Of a stretch of DNA of 57,095 nucleotides, positions 1 through 7,420 are shown piece after piece. The stretch spans positions 1 to 57,095 of the forward strand of contig JAILAB010000049.1 of the NCBI GenBank assembly GCA_024681855.1, read 5' to 3'. The translations under genes and the position numbers were made by a program. Source of the DNA: Elusimicrobiales bacterium (lineage in GTDB: Bacteria > Elusimicrobiota > Elusimicrobia > Elusimicrobiales > UBA9959). The notes under the pieces were generated by a model, which worked only from the letters and a program-made list of their open reading frames with translations, ran no database searches and had not been told where the DNA came from. Each line of letters starts with the position of its first letter. The stretch's first letter is position 1.

Positions 1-79
1 GCGTTGCCGCAAGTCCGAACATAGTTCGGCTCGCGGCCTCCTCTCAACCGCATTAAGCGGTTTCCGAGGTTCCGGCCTT

Positions 80-104
80 AAAAACGGCATGCCATGCCGT
101 TTTT
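80..104 (+). terminator. Rho-independent terminator-like hairpin
   Basis: An 11-bp perfect stem (AAAAACGGCAT with ATGCCGTTTTT) has a GCC loop. The T-run of five is part of the stem, so it is symmetrical and could act on either strand. It probably ends whatever lies left of the window. Confidence 0.5.
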
Positions 105-142
105 GCTATCTGTTGTAGCCCAGGCCTCACCCCGCCACTAAT

Positions 143-170
143 AGCCGCTGGCGTAAGCTGGCGGCTTTTT
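143..170 (+). terminator. Rho-independent terminator with GTAA loop
   Basis: The stem AGCCGCTGGC / GCTGGCGGCT is closed by a GTAA tetraloop and followed by TTTTT then AATTT. Two of the ten pairs are G-U when read as + strand RNA, so this strand is the likely direction. Confidence 0.55.
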
Positions 171-267
171 AATTTATCCCTTTAACAATAGCGGGAGGCC
201 AGTGCTGGTCAGTCGCGGTTAATATTAAGGAGTTTTGTATTGTTTTCAATCTGGCTAATAGAAATTG

Positions 268-310
268 AAAAAGGCCGCCATGCTTAGGCAATGGCGGCCC
301 TTTTATTTAT
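268..310 (-). terminator. Terminator of the OPT transporter gene
   Basis: A 9-bp stem GGCCGCCAT / ATGGCGGCC (273-281 and 291-299) has a 9-nt loop. On the - strand it is followed by a T-run (AAAAA at 268-272 on +). It lies just past the stop of the OPT gene. The + side also has a T-rich tract, so it may work both ways. Confidence 0.75.
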
Positions 311-325
311 AAGCAGGTGTTGTCC

Positions 326-2317
326 TTACAATTTTCCTGTGGACATCAGCAGCGCAATAACAATTCCTATTATTGATTCGCCGGCAATTATGCCTGCTGC
401 GGAAGGAACAAGATATTTATCTGACATAGGCTTCGCTACTTTTTCCAGAACAAGCGCTATAAGCCCTCCAAGAAACATGGAAAGAGAATTATAAAAAGGA
501 ATTACCATTGCAAGCCCTATTCCCATTGCTGATGGAATAAATTTGCGAGCCTTTTCAGGCAGCAGGTCTGTTATGAGTGGTATTATTATTCCTGCAATTC
601 CGCCGATGAGCAGTCCCCAGCGCGCAGTTATGTGAAGTGAGTTGAATCCGTTTGAAAGCAGTTTTGCTACTGCCGCCCAAACCTGAGCGGAAGGCGCAGG
701 CCACTGCTGTGTGCCGAGCGCTGAAGCATCAGGCACAAGCAGATAGAAAGCCGGAACTACTACTATTGTGCCGGCGAATATGCCGAAGAATTGGGCGAGG
801 AACTGCTGGCGCGGATTTGCTCCGAGAAGATAACCGCTTTTGAGGTCAGTAAGAAGATCCGCAGTTGACCCTGCAGCTCCTGCCGTAACGGAAGCCGTCA
901 TCAGGTTTGTAGTCATATTTGTAGGCGCTATTACTCCAAACATGAGCTGTGTTATCTTCCCCATGGCCCCCACTGGAGTTATGTCCGATTCTCCTGTGGC
1001 GCGTGCAGCCACTATGGCAAGAACAAAAGTCAAGGCCACAGCCACTATTCCCATAAATATTGAAGTATTGAAATAATGATAAAGAACAATTATGCAGCCA
1101 AGGCCGGCAATTCCTGTGCCTGTTAGGAACCAGGAAGTGGGCACTTCTATATGCGCAAGCGGGTCATGCGTGGAATCCTTTTTTCCTGTGAACAGGGTTT
1201 TTATGCCTGAAAAAGCCTTGGCGATTGTTTTCCATTGCTTGGCGAAAGCATAAAGAGCGGAAGTTACCATTATTGCTGCGCCGGTCCATGTGCTCCAGGC
1301 TACGATAGCACGGTAGCCCACATTTGCAGGGTCAATGGCTTCGGCATTCACTGCGTAAGGCGCTAGCACGGCATAATTTAATATTGCGCCGAACAGCAGC
1401 GACCAGCACATTTTCCAGCCAATTATGGCGCCAGCCGCAATCATAAGCAGGCTCATTTCTGCGGAAATAGTCCATTTGTGCAGCTCGATGCCCTGTATCT
1501 TTCCATATACCTTGAGCATTCCTCCTTCAAAAATTCCGTCTGTTCCGAAAAATTTCCCGACGAAGTTATTGCCCCAATTCCATAATCCTAGGAAAGGTTT
1601 GCCGGAATCTCTAAGCCATCCCAGCAATGCTCCGATTAAGCCTGAATAAGCAAGGGCCTTAGCCTTCTGCGTGGCTTCAGCGCCTTCGGCATGCAGGCTT
1701 CTGAGTGTTTCTGCTGCCGCTATTCCGCTTGGAAATTTAAGCTTTTCTATATTTATCATCTGGCGTTTCATCGGTATAGCTATGAACACTCCGAGCATAG
1801 CGAGGAATATTGTCCAAAGCACAAGCACATGCCAGGGCATATGAGTTCCGGTTATGAGAAGGTATGCTGCGATTGCGCTGGTCATTGTTCCGCCAGTGGA
1901 ATATCCTGCTGAAGAAGCCGTTGACTGCATGCAGTTGTTTTCAAGTATGGTCATTGAGGAAACCTTCATTCCAAGAACTCCAAGCGCGGACTGAAGCGCT
2001 TTCCATATTGCGAATGACAGTATGCAGGCTGTTATTGCTACTCCCAGTCCCCATCCGGTTTTAAGACCGACATAGAGATTTGAAAGCGACATGAAGCCGC
2101 CAAGCAGCGCTCCCATGATTACAGCTCTTACCGTAAGCTGTTTCATGTGGTCTCCCTGGTATACTTCCTTGTACCATTTAAGTTCAGGGTCTGTAGTATC
2201 TAAAGTTGCAGCAGCTTCTTGGGAAATATCCGTCATTTCTGTTTTATTATTCATTCTTTGTATCGGGCTGTCTCCGTTTTTTAATGAGAGAGCCGTATTA
2301 GTTTCTTTCTTTTTCAT
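326..2317 (-). CDS. OPT-family oligopeptide transporter
   Basis: Inner-membrane transporter of the oligopeptide transporter (OPT/YSL) family, which imports small peptides or metal-chelate complexes with protons; the real substrate cannot be read from sequence. The protein has 663 residues. After a polar N-terminus of about 60 residues comes the OPT signature NLYVGLKTGWG (about residues 80-92), followed by roughly 14-16 hydrophobic segments. The segment GVIAPTNMTTNLMTASVTAGAAG is the second conserved block near residue 460, here cited only as a landmark. The start is supported by GAGG 7 nt upstream of the ATG. The gene stands alone, with its own terminator at 268-310 and an AT-rich upstream region of about 200 bp shared with nothing divergent. 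Length fits the bacterial OPT family. Confidence 0.93.
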   Translation of the reverse strand: MKKKETNTALSLKNGDSPIQRMNNKTEMTDISQEAAATLDTTDPELKWYKEVYQGDHMKQLTVRAVIMGALLGGFMSLSNLYVGLKTGWGLGVAITACILSFAIWKALQSALGVLGMKVSSMTILENNCMQSTASSAGYSTGGTMTSAIAAYLLITGTHMPWHVLVLWTIFLAMLGVFIAIPMKRQMINIEKLKFPSGIAAAETLRSLHAEGAEATQKAKALAYSGLIGALLGWLRDSGKPFLGLWNWGNNFVGKFFGTDGIFEGGMLKVYGKIQGIELHKWTISAEMSLLMIAAGAIIGWKMCWSLLFGAILNYAVLAPYAVNAEAIDPANVGYRAIVAWSTWTGAAIMVTSALYAFAKQWKTIAKAFSGIKTLFTGKKDSTHDPLAHIEVPTSWFLTGTGIAGLGCIIVLYHYFNTSIFMGIVAVALTFVLAIVAARATGESDITPVGAMGKITQLMFGVIAPTNMTTNLMTASVTAGAAGSTADLLTDLKSGYLLGANPRQQFLAQFFGIFAGTIVVVPAFYLLVPDASALGTQQWPAPSAQVWAAVAKLLSNGFNSLHITARWGLLIGGIAGIIIPLITDLLPEKARKFIPSAMGIGLAMVIPFYNSLSMFLGGLIALVLEKVAKPMSDKYLVPSAAGIIAGESIIGIVIALLMSTGKL

Positions 2318-2515
2318 TTATGTCCTCGCTGTGAAAGCATGGAATTGTGCAAATAATGCTGATAAATAAACTATATAAAATAAATTTGCTATGAAAAAAG
2401 TTTTTTCTAAGTTAATAATCAAATTGATTAAAAATGGTTAGTTTGTATAAGCTCAAAAGGCTCAAATAAACATTTTCTGATTGCCAGTTCTGTAAAATCA
2501 ATTCCTTAGTTAGAG

Positions 2516-3109
2516 TCAGTTTTGTTCTGCTGTTATTTTTGACCTTAAAAGCAGAATCAGCGTATCTGGCAGGCAGTCCAACATTTCCAAGTCTATTAGC
2601 AGCGTATTTATGCCAAGATCATTGAATAGTTCTTTTCTGCCGTCTCCTGGCAAAAGGTTTGCGTTCATCTCTTTTATTTCAGATGAGAAATCTGATTCTT
2701 CTTTAATCCTAGCCGCAAGATAATGTTTTATGTATTCTTTGTCAGAGGGCTTGCCATATTTCAGAATTTTAGTTTTGATTGCCGCTTTCTCAAATGCGAT
2801 GAAATCTTTCCATGGCACAGGGCCTATTTTTTTTAGTTTGGTGCAGTCAGTGAGGCCTTTGCTGTCTATTATAAGGCCATGCTGCCCTATAAGAATGGGA
2901 CAAATAAGAATAAAGAACAGGGCTGAAAAGATAATTGCAGCCCAGCATATTATTTTTGAGAAAATGTGTTCAGGAAAGCCAGTTATAATTGCGATGACAG
3001 GAATTGCCAGGAAAAGCATGGACAGAGCCGCATAAGCAAATATTTTGCCTTTTTTTGCGTTTACGGTTATTATTTCTTCCTTCCCTGATTGCTCATTGTT
3101 TTCTTCCAT
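2516..3109 (-). CDS. Small membrane protein, STM3941-like
   Basis: Unknown function. The 197-residue protein has a polar, charged N-terminus (about 22 residues), two hydrophobic segments (about 24-46 and 52-75), then a soluble domain with IIDSKGLTDCTKL and GPVPWKDFIAFE. That layout, two membrane helices followed by a PH-like domain containing 'GL.D.S....G.I.W.DI', is what I remember for the STM3941 family. The resemblance is by eye only. No Shine-Dalgarno sequence precedes the ATG; instead a TATAAT box ends 6 nt before it, so the mRNA may be leaderless. The gene is divergent from mtnN, with 125 bp between them. Confidence 0.7.
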   Translation of the reverse strand: MEENNEQSGKEEIITVNAKKGKIFAYAALSMLFLAIPVIAIITGFPEHIFSKIICWAAIIFSALFFILICPILIGQHGLIIDSKGLTDCTKLKKIGPVPWKDFIAFEKAAIKTKILKYGKPSDKEYIKHYLAARIKEESDFSSEIKEMNANLLPGDGRKELFNDLGINTLLIDLEMLDCLPDTLILLLRSKITAEQN

Positions 3110-3115
3110 AAATAA

Positions 3116-3121
3116 ATTATA
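3116..3121 (-). promoter_or_regulatory. -10 box placed for a leaderless mRNA
   Basis: TATAAT on the - strand is followed by 6 nt (TTATTT) and then the ATG of the 197-residue membrane protein. That spacing puts the transcription start on the A of the ATG. No clear -35 box is visible. Confidence 0.5.
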
Positions 3122-3180
3122 TAAATTGCTGCAGAAAATTTAATTTATGGCTTAATATATTGTTTAAGTCATAAATTCTG

Positions 3181-3186
3181 TATAAT
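3181..3186 (+). promoter_or_regulatory. -10 box of mtnN
   Basis: A perfect TATAAT lies about 48 nt before the mtnN ATG. TTGTTT at 3160-3165 could be a -35, but the spacer is only 15 nt. Unlike the leaderless cases, mtnN has a Shine-Dalgarno sequence (AAGGA). Confidence 0.45.
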
Positions 3187-3234
3187 TTTTATAGCCGATT
3201 TTTTAATAATTAATGATAAGATAAGGAACAAAAT

Positions 3235-4014
3235 ATGATTATAGGCATTCTTACCGCTATGGATAATGAGAGAGCCCTAATATCGGAGCTGCTGGAAAAC
3301 AGGCATGAGATAAAGGCCGAAGACATTCAGTATACTTCAGGCAGCTGCGGCAGGCATCATATTGTGTTGGCTTCTTCAGGTATAGGCAAGGTGAATGCCG
3401 CTCTCGGAGCAGAAGCTATGCTGCGTCTGTTTCGCCCGGAAGCCTTGCTTTCTACTGGCGTGGCGGGGGGAATAGACCAGTCTTTGCATGTCATGGATGT
3501 TGTTGCCGGCAGCGAATATTCTTATCATGATGTGTGGTGCGGCAAGCCTAATGCCATAGGCCAGGTTCAGGGCATGCCGGCTGTTTTTAAAGGGGACAAG
3601 AATATGCTTTCTGCAGCTTCAATGCTTGCCATGCTTCGGGCTGCTGCTGGAAAAGAAAGTGCCGATGCTGTGAATGGGAAAAATAAAGCAAGGATTGAAA
3701 ATGCGGCAAAACATTTAATCAATGAAGAGCCTAGAATACATTGCGGACTAATAGTTTCTGGAGACCAGTTTATAGAAAACAAGGAGCGCCTTGAAGTAAT
3801 AAAAAAAGATTTTCCTGCTGCCTTGGCCGCAGATATGGAATCTGCCGCTCTTGCGCAAACCTGTTTCATAAAGAAAGTTCCGTTCATGAGTTTTAGAATT
3901 ATAAGCGATGTGGCCGGTTCTGAAAATCAGCTAGCTTCTTATACGGATTTTTGGGGGGAAATGGCTGCTCGTTCTTTCTCGGTTACAAAAGCTTTCATCG
4001 CTGCTATTCCTTAG
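3235..4014 (+). CDS. mtnN: 5'-methylthioadenosine/S-adenosylhomocysteine nucleosidase
   Basis: Cytosolic enzyme that hydrolyses methylthioadenosine and S-adenosylhomocysteine to adenine and the thioribose or ribosyl-homocysteine product. It also clears 5'-deoxyadenosine, a by-product of radical SAM enzymes, of which this window encodes three. The 259-residue protein has the family catalytic set: E12 in the N-terminal strand, E202 in the ADMESAA block and D225 in SDVAG, with GDQF at 176-179. The STGVAGG motif near 73-79 is the purine-phosphorylase-fold glycine loop. It is about 25 residues longer than the usual 230, because of a helical, Ala/Lys-rich insertion at about 125-160. AAGGA lies about 8 nt before the ATG. 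The gene is monocistronic, ending at a strong bidirectional terminator. Confidence 0.95.
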   Translation: MIIGILTAMDNERALISELLENRHEIKAEDIQYTSGSCGRHHIVLASSGIGKVNAALGAEAMLRLFRPEALLSTGVAGGIDQSLHVMDVVAGSEYSYHDVWCGKPNAIGQVQGMPAVFKGDKNMLSAASMLAMLRAAAGKESADAVNGKNKARIENAAKHLINEEPRIHCGLIVSGDQFIENKERLEVIKKDFPAALAADMESAALAQTCFIKKVPFMSFRIISDVAGSENQLASYTDFWGEMAARSFSVTKAFIAAIP

Positions 4015-4058
4015 AAAGTAATTGTTTATGCTTGCCGTATTATATTATGCGCGGCAAT

Positions 4059-4090
4059 AAAAAAGGCGGATAGAAATATCCGCCTTTTTT
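4059..4090. terminator. Bidirectional terminator between mtnN and the MFS gene
   Basis: The stem GGCGGATA / TATCCGCC has a GAAA loop and is flanked by six A on the left and six T on the right, so it can stop both the + transcript of mtnN and the - transcript of the convergent MFS gene. Confidence 0.85.
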
Positions 4091-4109
4091 ACTGCATAAT
4101 TCTGTTTTA

Positions 4110-5486
4110 TCATTTAACAGCAGTTGTGGCTGCCGTTTCCTGCGTGTTGTCCTTTACGAATTTCATTGAGAAGGCCGCGCATATCATGAGCAGTCCGCCG
4201 AAGGCCACTGCCGCAAGAGGGCTGCCTCCGAGGCAATGCTTCATAAACCAGCCTCCGGTCACGTCCACGAAAATCTGCGGTATAACAATGCAGAAATTAA
4301 ACACTCCCATATAGAAGCCCATCTTTGCCGCAGGCAGGGAATTGGAAAGCAGGGCATAAGGCATTGAAAGAATGCTGCTCCAGGCTATTCCGACGCAGAC
4401 CATGGCAGGGATTAGGCCTGCCTTGCCGAGGTCAACACCGCAAAATGCCAGCGCAAGCGAAGCAAGGCCGATTCCGCCTACGATAAGGCATGAAATGTGT
4501 ATTTTCTTTGCTGAGAAATTTTTTGCCAGCCACAGCAGTACAAATGAGAAACCGAAAGCAACAGCATTGTAAATGCCAAAGCAGTCGCTGGCATAGTTGC
4601 TTGCAAGCTCAAATTCATGAGTTCCTTTTGCGGCATGGAAAACACCGTCCGCTATTCCGGGGGCAAAATACACCCAGAGAAGGTCAAAAGCAGCCCATGT
4701 GAAGAACTGAACCACGGCAAGCCTTTTCATCGTTTCCGGCATGGTGGCAAAGGCGCTGCCCATTTCCTTCAATGCCTTCATCGGGGAGAAGGACTGTTCC
4801 TTCATCTTGTTAAACTCTTCCATGTTCTCCGGAGGATATTCCTTCGTAGTGGAAACGGTCGCAATGATTGCTGTTATAAGAACAATTGCGCCTATGAAGA
4901 AAGCGTATTTTACGGTATTGGGTATTGGGGCGAGTTCAGTTGTCGCAGTGCTTACTCCGAGCTTTGTCAGAATGGTAGGCATAAATGAGGCTATGACTCC
5001 GCCTGCGCCTATCATGACGCTCTGCATGGCATATCCTACTTTTCTCTGCTGTGCAGGCAGCAAATCTCCGACGAAGGCACGGAAAGGTTCCATGCTTATG
5101 TTAACGGATGCGTCCAAAATCCACAGGCACATAGCAGCCATCCACACCGCAGTTGAAAGCGGCATGAATATCAATGCCAGTGTTGAGAATATAGCTCCGC
5201 CTAAAAAGTATGGGCGGCGGCGGCCAAGCCTGCACCAGGTTCTGTCAGAGAAGAATCCCACAAGAGGCTGTATCAGCAGCCCCGTGATAGGGGCGGCAAG
5301 CCAAAGCATAGGTATTGCCTCAGGGTCTGCGCCTAGGCGTGAATAAATGCTGCTCATATTTCCCATCTGCAGTCCCCAGCCGAACTGTATTCCAAAGAAT
5401 CCTACGCACATGAGAACTATCTGCATAAAAGTTTTTTCCTCGTGTCTGCCTAATTCAGGCAGCTGCGAGTTATTATTATCTGTCAT
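4110..5486 (-). CDS. MFS sugar transporter, SLC45-like
   Basis: Inner-membrane secondary transporter. From the chosen start it has 458 residues and about 12 hydrophobic segments. The early block [13 protein letters not shown] and the loop motif [18 protein letters not shown] (a D-R-x-G-R-R-R-P type loop between helices 2 and 3) match the SLC45 / glycoside-pentoside-hexuronide branch of the major facilitator superfamily, which moves sucrose, maltose or related sugars with protons. The substrate is inferred from family only. The ATG at 5486 is chosen because GGAGG lies 5 nt upstream; the frame stays open 28 codons further but that extension has no ribosome site and crosses this one. It converges on mtnN and shares its terminator. 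Confidence 0.9.
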   Translation of the reverse strand: MTDNNNSQLPELGRHEEKTFMQIVLMCVGFFGIQFGWGLQMGNMSSIYSRLGADPEAIPMLWLAAPITGLLIQPLVGFFSDRTWCRLGRRRPYFLGGAIFSTLALIFMPLSTAVWMAAMCLWILDASVNISMEPFRAFVGDLLPAQQRKVGYAMQSVMIGAGGVIASFMPTILTKLGVSTATTELAPIPNTVKYAFFIGAIVLITAIIATVSTTKEYPPENMEEFNKMKEQSFSPMKALKEMGSAFATMPETMKRLAVVQFFTWAAFDLLWVYFAPGIADGVFHAAKGTHEFELASNYASDCFGIYNAVAFGFSFVLLWLAKNFSAKKIHISCLIVGGIGLASLALAFCGVDLGKAGLIPAMVCVGIAWSSILSMPYALLSNSLPAAKMGFYMGVFNFCIVIPQIFVDVTGGWFMKHCLGGSPLAAVAFGGLLMICAAFSMKFVKDNTQETAATTAVK

Positions 5487-5593
5487 TGTTCCTCCGAGAT
5501 TATGCTGTCCGTGCCGCAGCAAAAGGCCATAACGCAGCCGGGCAAATGGATTTATAGATACATTATACAAATTAAAAAAATGCTAATGTGTCT

Positions 5594-5662
5594 TTTTAAG
5601 AAGATTATTGATGAATTAAATTTTGAACTTTTTCCGTCATTCTGAATTTATTTCAATCTCAT
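5594..5662 (+). repeat. Truncated copy of an intergenic hairpin repeat
   Basis: This shares TTTAAGAAGATTATTGAT and CCGTCATTCTGAATTTATTTCA with the full copy at 12241-12360. The second half (the downstream inverted arm and the AATATTTGCGTTCTTT end) is missing, so it is a relic or a half element. Confidence 0.55.
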
Positions 5663-5698
5663 TTCATGCTGCCGGCATCTATGCCGCATACATGGCAT

Positions 5699-5911
5699 TT
5701 ATTGTTCAGAAATGTTTGTTTCTCCGAATTGCTTTTCCGGCAGCACATATTCTTTCGGAAGCATTGGCTGCGGATGCCTGTTAATTTCTTGCTCTTTCTT
5801 TCTTAATGCCTCAGAAAGCCCTCGTATGGCGGCAAAAGGGGCAAACTGCTTGGCTCTTTCTGCTATCGGCATTTTTGTTCTGGGCTTATGTCCTATTTTA
5901 TTTTCCTCCAA
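5699..5911 (-). CDS. YolD-like small protein next to Y-family polymerase
   Basis: Small cytosolic protein of 70 residues with the block AERAKQFAPFAAIRGLSEAL. This recalls the YolD-like proteins that accompany Y-family polymerases in Firmicutes (typical wording there: RAKQF-PFAAL-G-EEAL). The exact role is not established; it is thought to act with, or regulate, the polymerase. It begins 9 nt after the polymerase stop, on the same strand. The start is uncertain: the TTG at 5911 has only a weak AAGG upstream, a GGAGG sits just inside that reading frame, and the next ATG is codon 14 (5872), which directly precedes the conserved block. Confidence 0.7.
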   Translation of the reverse strand: MEENKIGHKPRTKMPIAERAKQFAPFAAIRGLSEALRKKEQEINRHPQPMLPKEYVLPEKQFGETNISEQ

Positions 5912-5920
5912 TTTTTTGGC

Positions 5921-7207
5921 TTATGCCTTGTGCCCTCCTATCTGGCTGTTGCGTTCTTTCATTGTCGAGGCTTTGTCTAAATTTATGGCTTTCAAAAGAG
6001 AATTTTTCCCGAATTTCTTTTTTATTTCAATTATGGTTTTTTGCATTTTCCTGTGTTTTTCCCTGCTATATTCTTTTTCAGGTGCTTCAAAAAGGCCTGG
6101 CTGTGTTATTCCAGGGGCTGGGATAAGGTTCCCGCAGGCCAGATGCAGCTTGCGTATTTTTTTGCCTGGAACGGCTGTTTCACTGAACAGTTTTGCGAAA
6201 GCGGGTATTAAGTCTATGTCAGAGTCTGTGTGCTGTGAAAGCCTGGCAGCCTTGCCTGTTGAAGGCGTGTAAGGATATTTCGCATATCTTATCCCAATTG
6301 AAAGATGGTCCGTAGCCATGTTTTGTTCCGCAAGCTGCAGACAAAGGACATCGGCCATTTCTTTTACTATTACCATTGCTTCATCAAATGTATAATCCCT
6401 CATAAGCACTTGCCCATGGCTTATGCTGCTGTTGCCTTTTGGCGTGTATGCCTTTATGTCTTTTATTGTGCATGGTTCGCGTCCCCATGCATGGTCTATC
6501 AGCAGTTCCGCATCTATCCCAAAGATATTGTATAGCATGTTTTCATTTGCGGCAGCTATCTGGCGCATTGTGAATATTCCTCTTCTTGCAAGCTTTGCCT
6601 CTGTTCCCGGCCCTATGCGCCAAAAATCCGTTAGCGGCCTGTGATCCCAAAGTTTTTTCTTATAGCTTTCTTCGTCCAGAATGCCTATGAAATCTGGAGA
6701 ATGCTTGGCTGTTATGTCTAATGCTATTTTAGCAAGATACAGGTTTGAGCCTATTCCAGCTGCGGCGCGCACTTTTGTTTTTTTGTAAACCGCATCCATA
6801 AGCTTGACTGCCATCTGCTTAGGGGTAAGACGGTAAAAAGACAGATATGTTGTTGCGTCTATGAAAACTTCATCTATGGAATACACATGCACATCATTCG
6901 GGGAAACATAACTGATATATGTTCCATATATTTCGGCGGCATAGTCAACATATTTCTGCATGCGCGGTTTTGCGATTATGTATTTTATGTTTTTGGGGAT
7001 TTCAAAAAGACGGCATCTGTTTTTTACTCCGAGTTCTTTCATAGACGGAGAAACGGCAAGACATATCGTTTTATCCCCGCGGCTCTCATCTGCCACGACA
7101 AGATTTGTTTTCATGCAGTCTAATCCCCTTTCAGCACATTCAACAGATGCGAAAAAAGATTTAAGGTCTATGCACAGGTATGTCTTTTCCGTTTTTTTAT
7201 CTGTCAT
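5921..7207 (-). CDS. Y-family (UmuC/DinB-type) DNA polymerase
   Basis: Error-prone translesion polymerase. The 428-residue protein has the catalytic acidic residues in two motifs: D14 in CIDLKSFFASVE (with E23) and D112-E113 in YSIDEVFID. A helix-hairpin-helix-like segment follows (FWRIGPGTEAKLARRGIFTM), then a little-finger-like domain and a short Lys-rich tail. The phrase LVVADESRGDKTICLAVSPSMK is typical of the polymerases I remember from gut Firmicutes with a neighbouring YolD-like protein, which suggests transfer from that group. It starts 9 nt after the copA stop, with AAAAGG as ribosome site, so it should be made from the copA transcript. It is not a standard DinB by sequence, so no symbol is given. 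Confidence 0.92.
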   Translation of the reverse strand: MTDKKTEKTYLCIDLKSFFASVECAERGLDCMKTNLVVADESRGDKTICLAVSPSMKELGVKNRCRLFEIPKNIKYIIAKPRMQKYVDYAAEIYGTYISYVSPNDVHVYSIDEVFIDATTYLSFYRLTPKQMAVKLMDAVYKKTKVRAAAGIGSNLYLAKIALDITAKHSPDFIGILDEESYKKKLWDHRPLTDFWRIGPGTEAKLARRGIFTMRQIAAANENMLYNIFGIDAELLIDHAWGREPCTIKDIKAYTPKGNSSISHGQVLMRDYTFDEAMVIVKEMADVLCLQLAEQNMATDHLSIGIRYAKYPYTPSTGKAARLSQHTDSDIDLIPAFAKLFSETAVPGKKIRKLHLACGNLIPAPGITQPGLFEAPEKEYSREKHRKMQKTIIEIKKKFGKNSLLKAINLDKASTMKERNSQIGGHKA

Positions 7208-7216
7208 TAGCCTTTT

Positions 7217-7420
7217 CTAGCCTTTAAAGTCATACCCTGCGTCAGATATGGCTTTTGCTATTTGTTCGGAAGGAATTTCCCTGTTCATTTTTACGGATAC
7301 AGTGCTTTTTTTGTGGTCAGCCTCTGCTTCTTCAATTCCTTCTATGGCTTCTATGGCCTTTTTTACATGCATTTCGCAATGTTTACACATCATGCCTTCA
7401 ACCTTGTATATTTTTGTCAT
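7217..7420 (-). CDS. CopZ-like chaperone from an internal start in copA
   Basis: The last 67 codons of copA form a complete HMA domain (MMCKHC, and ISDAGYDF at the end) that begins at an ATG preceded by AAAGGAG with 6 nt spacing, the best ribosome site in this operon. A free 67-residue protein of this kind would match bacterial CopZ copper chaperones in length and fold, handing Cu(I) to CopA. The same Met is in frame with copA, so both the fused and the free domain could be made. In-frame read-through of the linker (AAG-GAG-AAA-ATT-ATG encodes KEKIM) argues that the site may have arisen by fusion of two adjacent genes. Whether it is really used is inference. Confidence 0.5.
   Translation of the reverse strand: MTKIYKVEGMMCKHCEMHVKKAIEAIEGIEEAEADHKKSTVSVKMNREIPSEQIAKAISDAGYDFKG

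Larger units (their letters stand above)
1..170 (+). other. Hairpin-rich gene-free edge, possible structured RNA 3' end
   Basis: No convincing gene is seen here. Four stem-loops follow one another on the + strand: CCGAAC/GTTCGG at 15-29, enclosed by GCCGC/GCGGC; AACCGC/GCGGTT at 46-62, enclosed by CCTC/GAGG and GGCC/GGCC; a perfect 11-bp stem at 80-104; and a 10-bp stem at 143-166 that needs two G-U pairs and is closed by a GTAA (GNRA-type) loop, followed by a T-run. The G-U pairs favour a + strand transcript. It may be the 3' end of a structured RNA that starts left of the window, or the downstream region of a gene there. I do not recognise a named RNA family in it. Confidence 0.35.

Noticed and set aside
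2-118. Open frame from the left edge (frame 2) to a stop near 118
   Set aside because: The translated segment is rich in Arg, Gly, Cys and Ser and shows no known motif. The DNA folds into regular hairpins that explain its sequence better.
4741-5346. Open frame of about 200 codons on the + strand inside the MFS gene
   Set aside because: It is the opposite strand of a clear 12-helix transporter, has no ribosome site or family motif, and is an effect of codon bias.
5487-5570. 28-codon extension of the MFS protein
   Set aside because: A strong GGAGG site lies directly before the ATG at 5486, and the extension carries it inside its own coding region.
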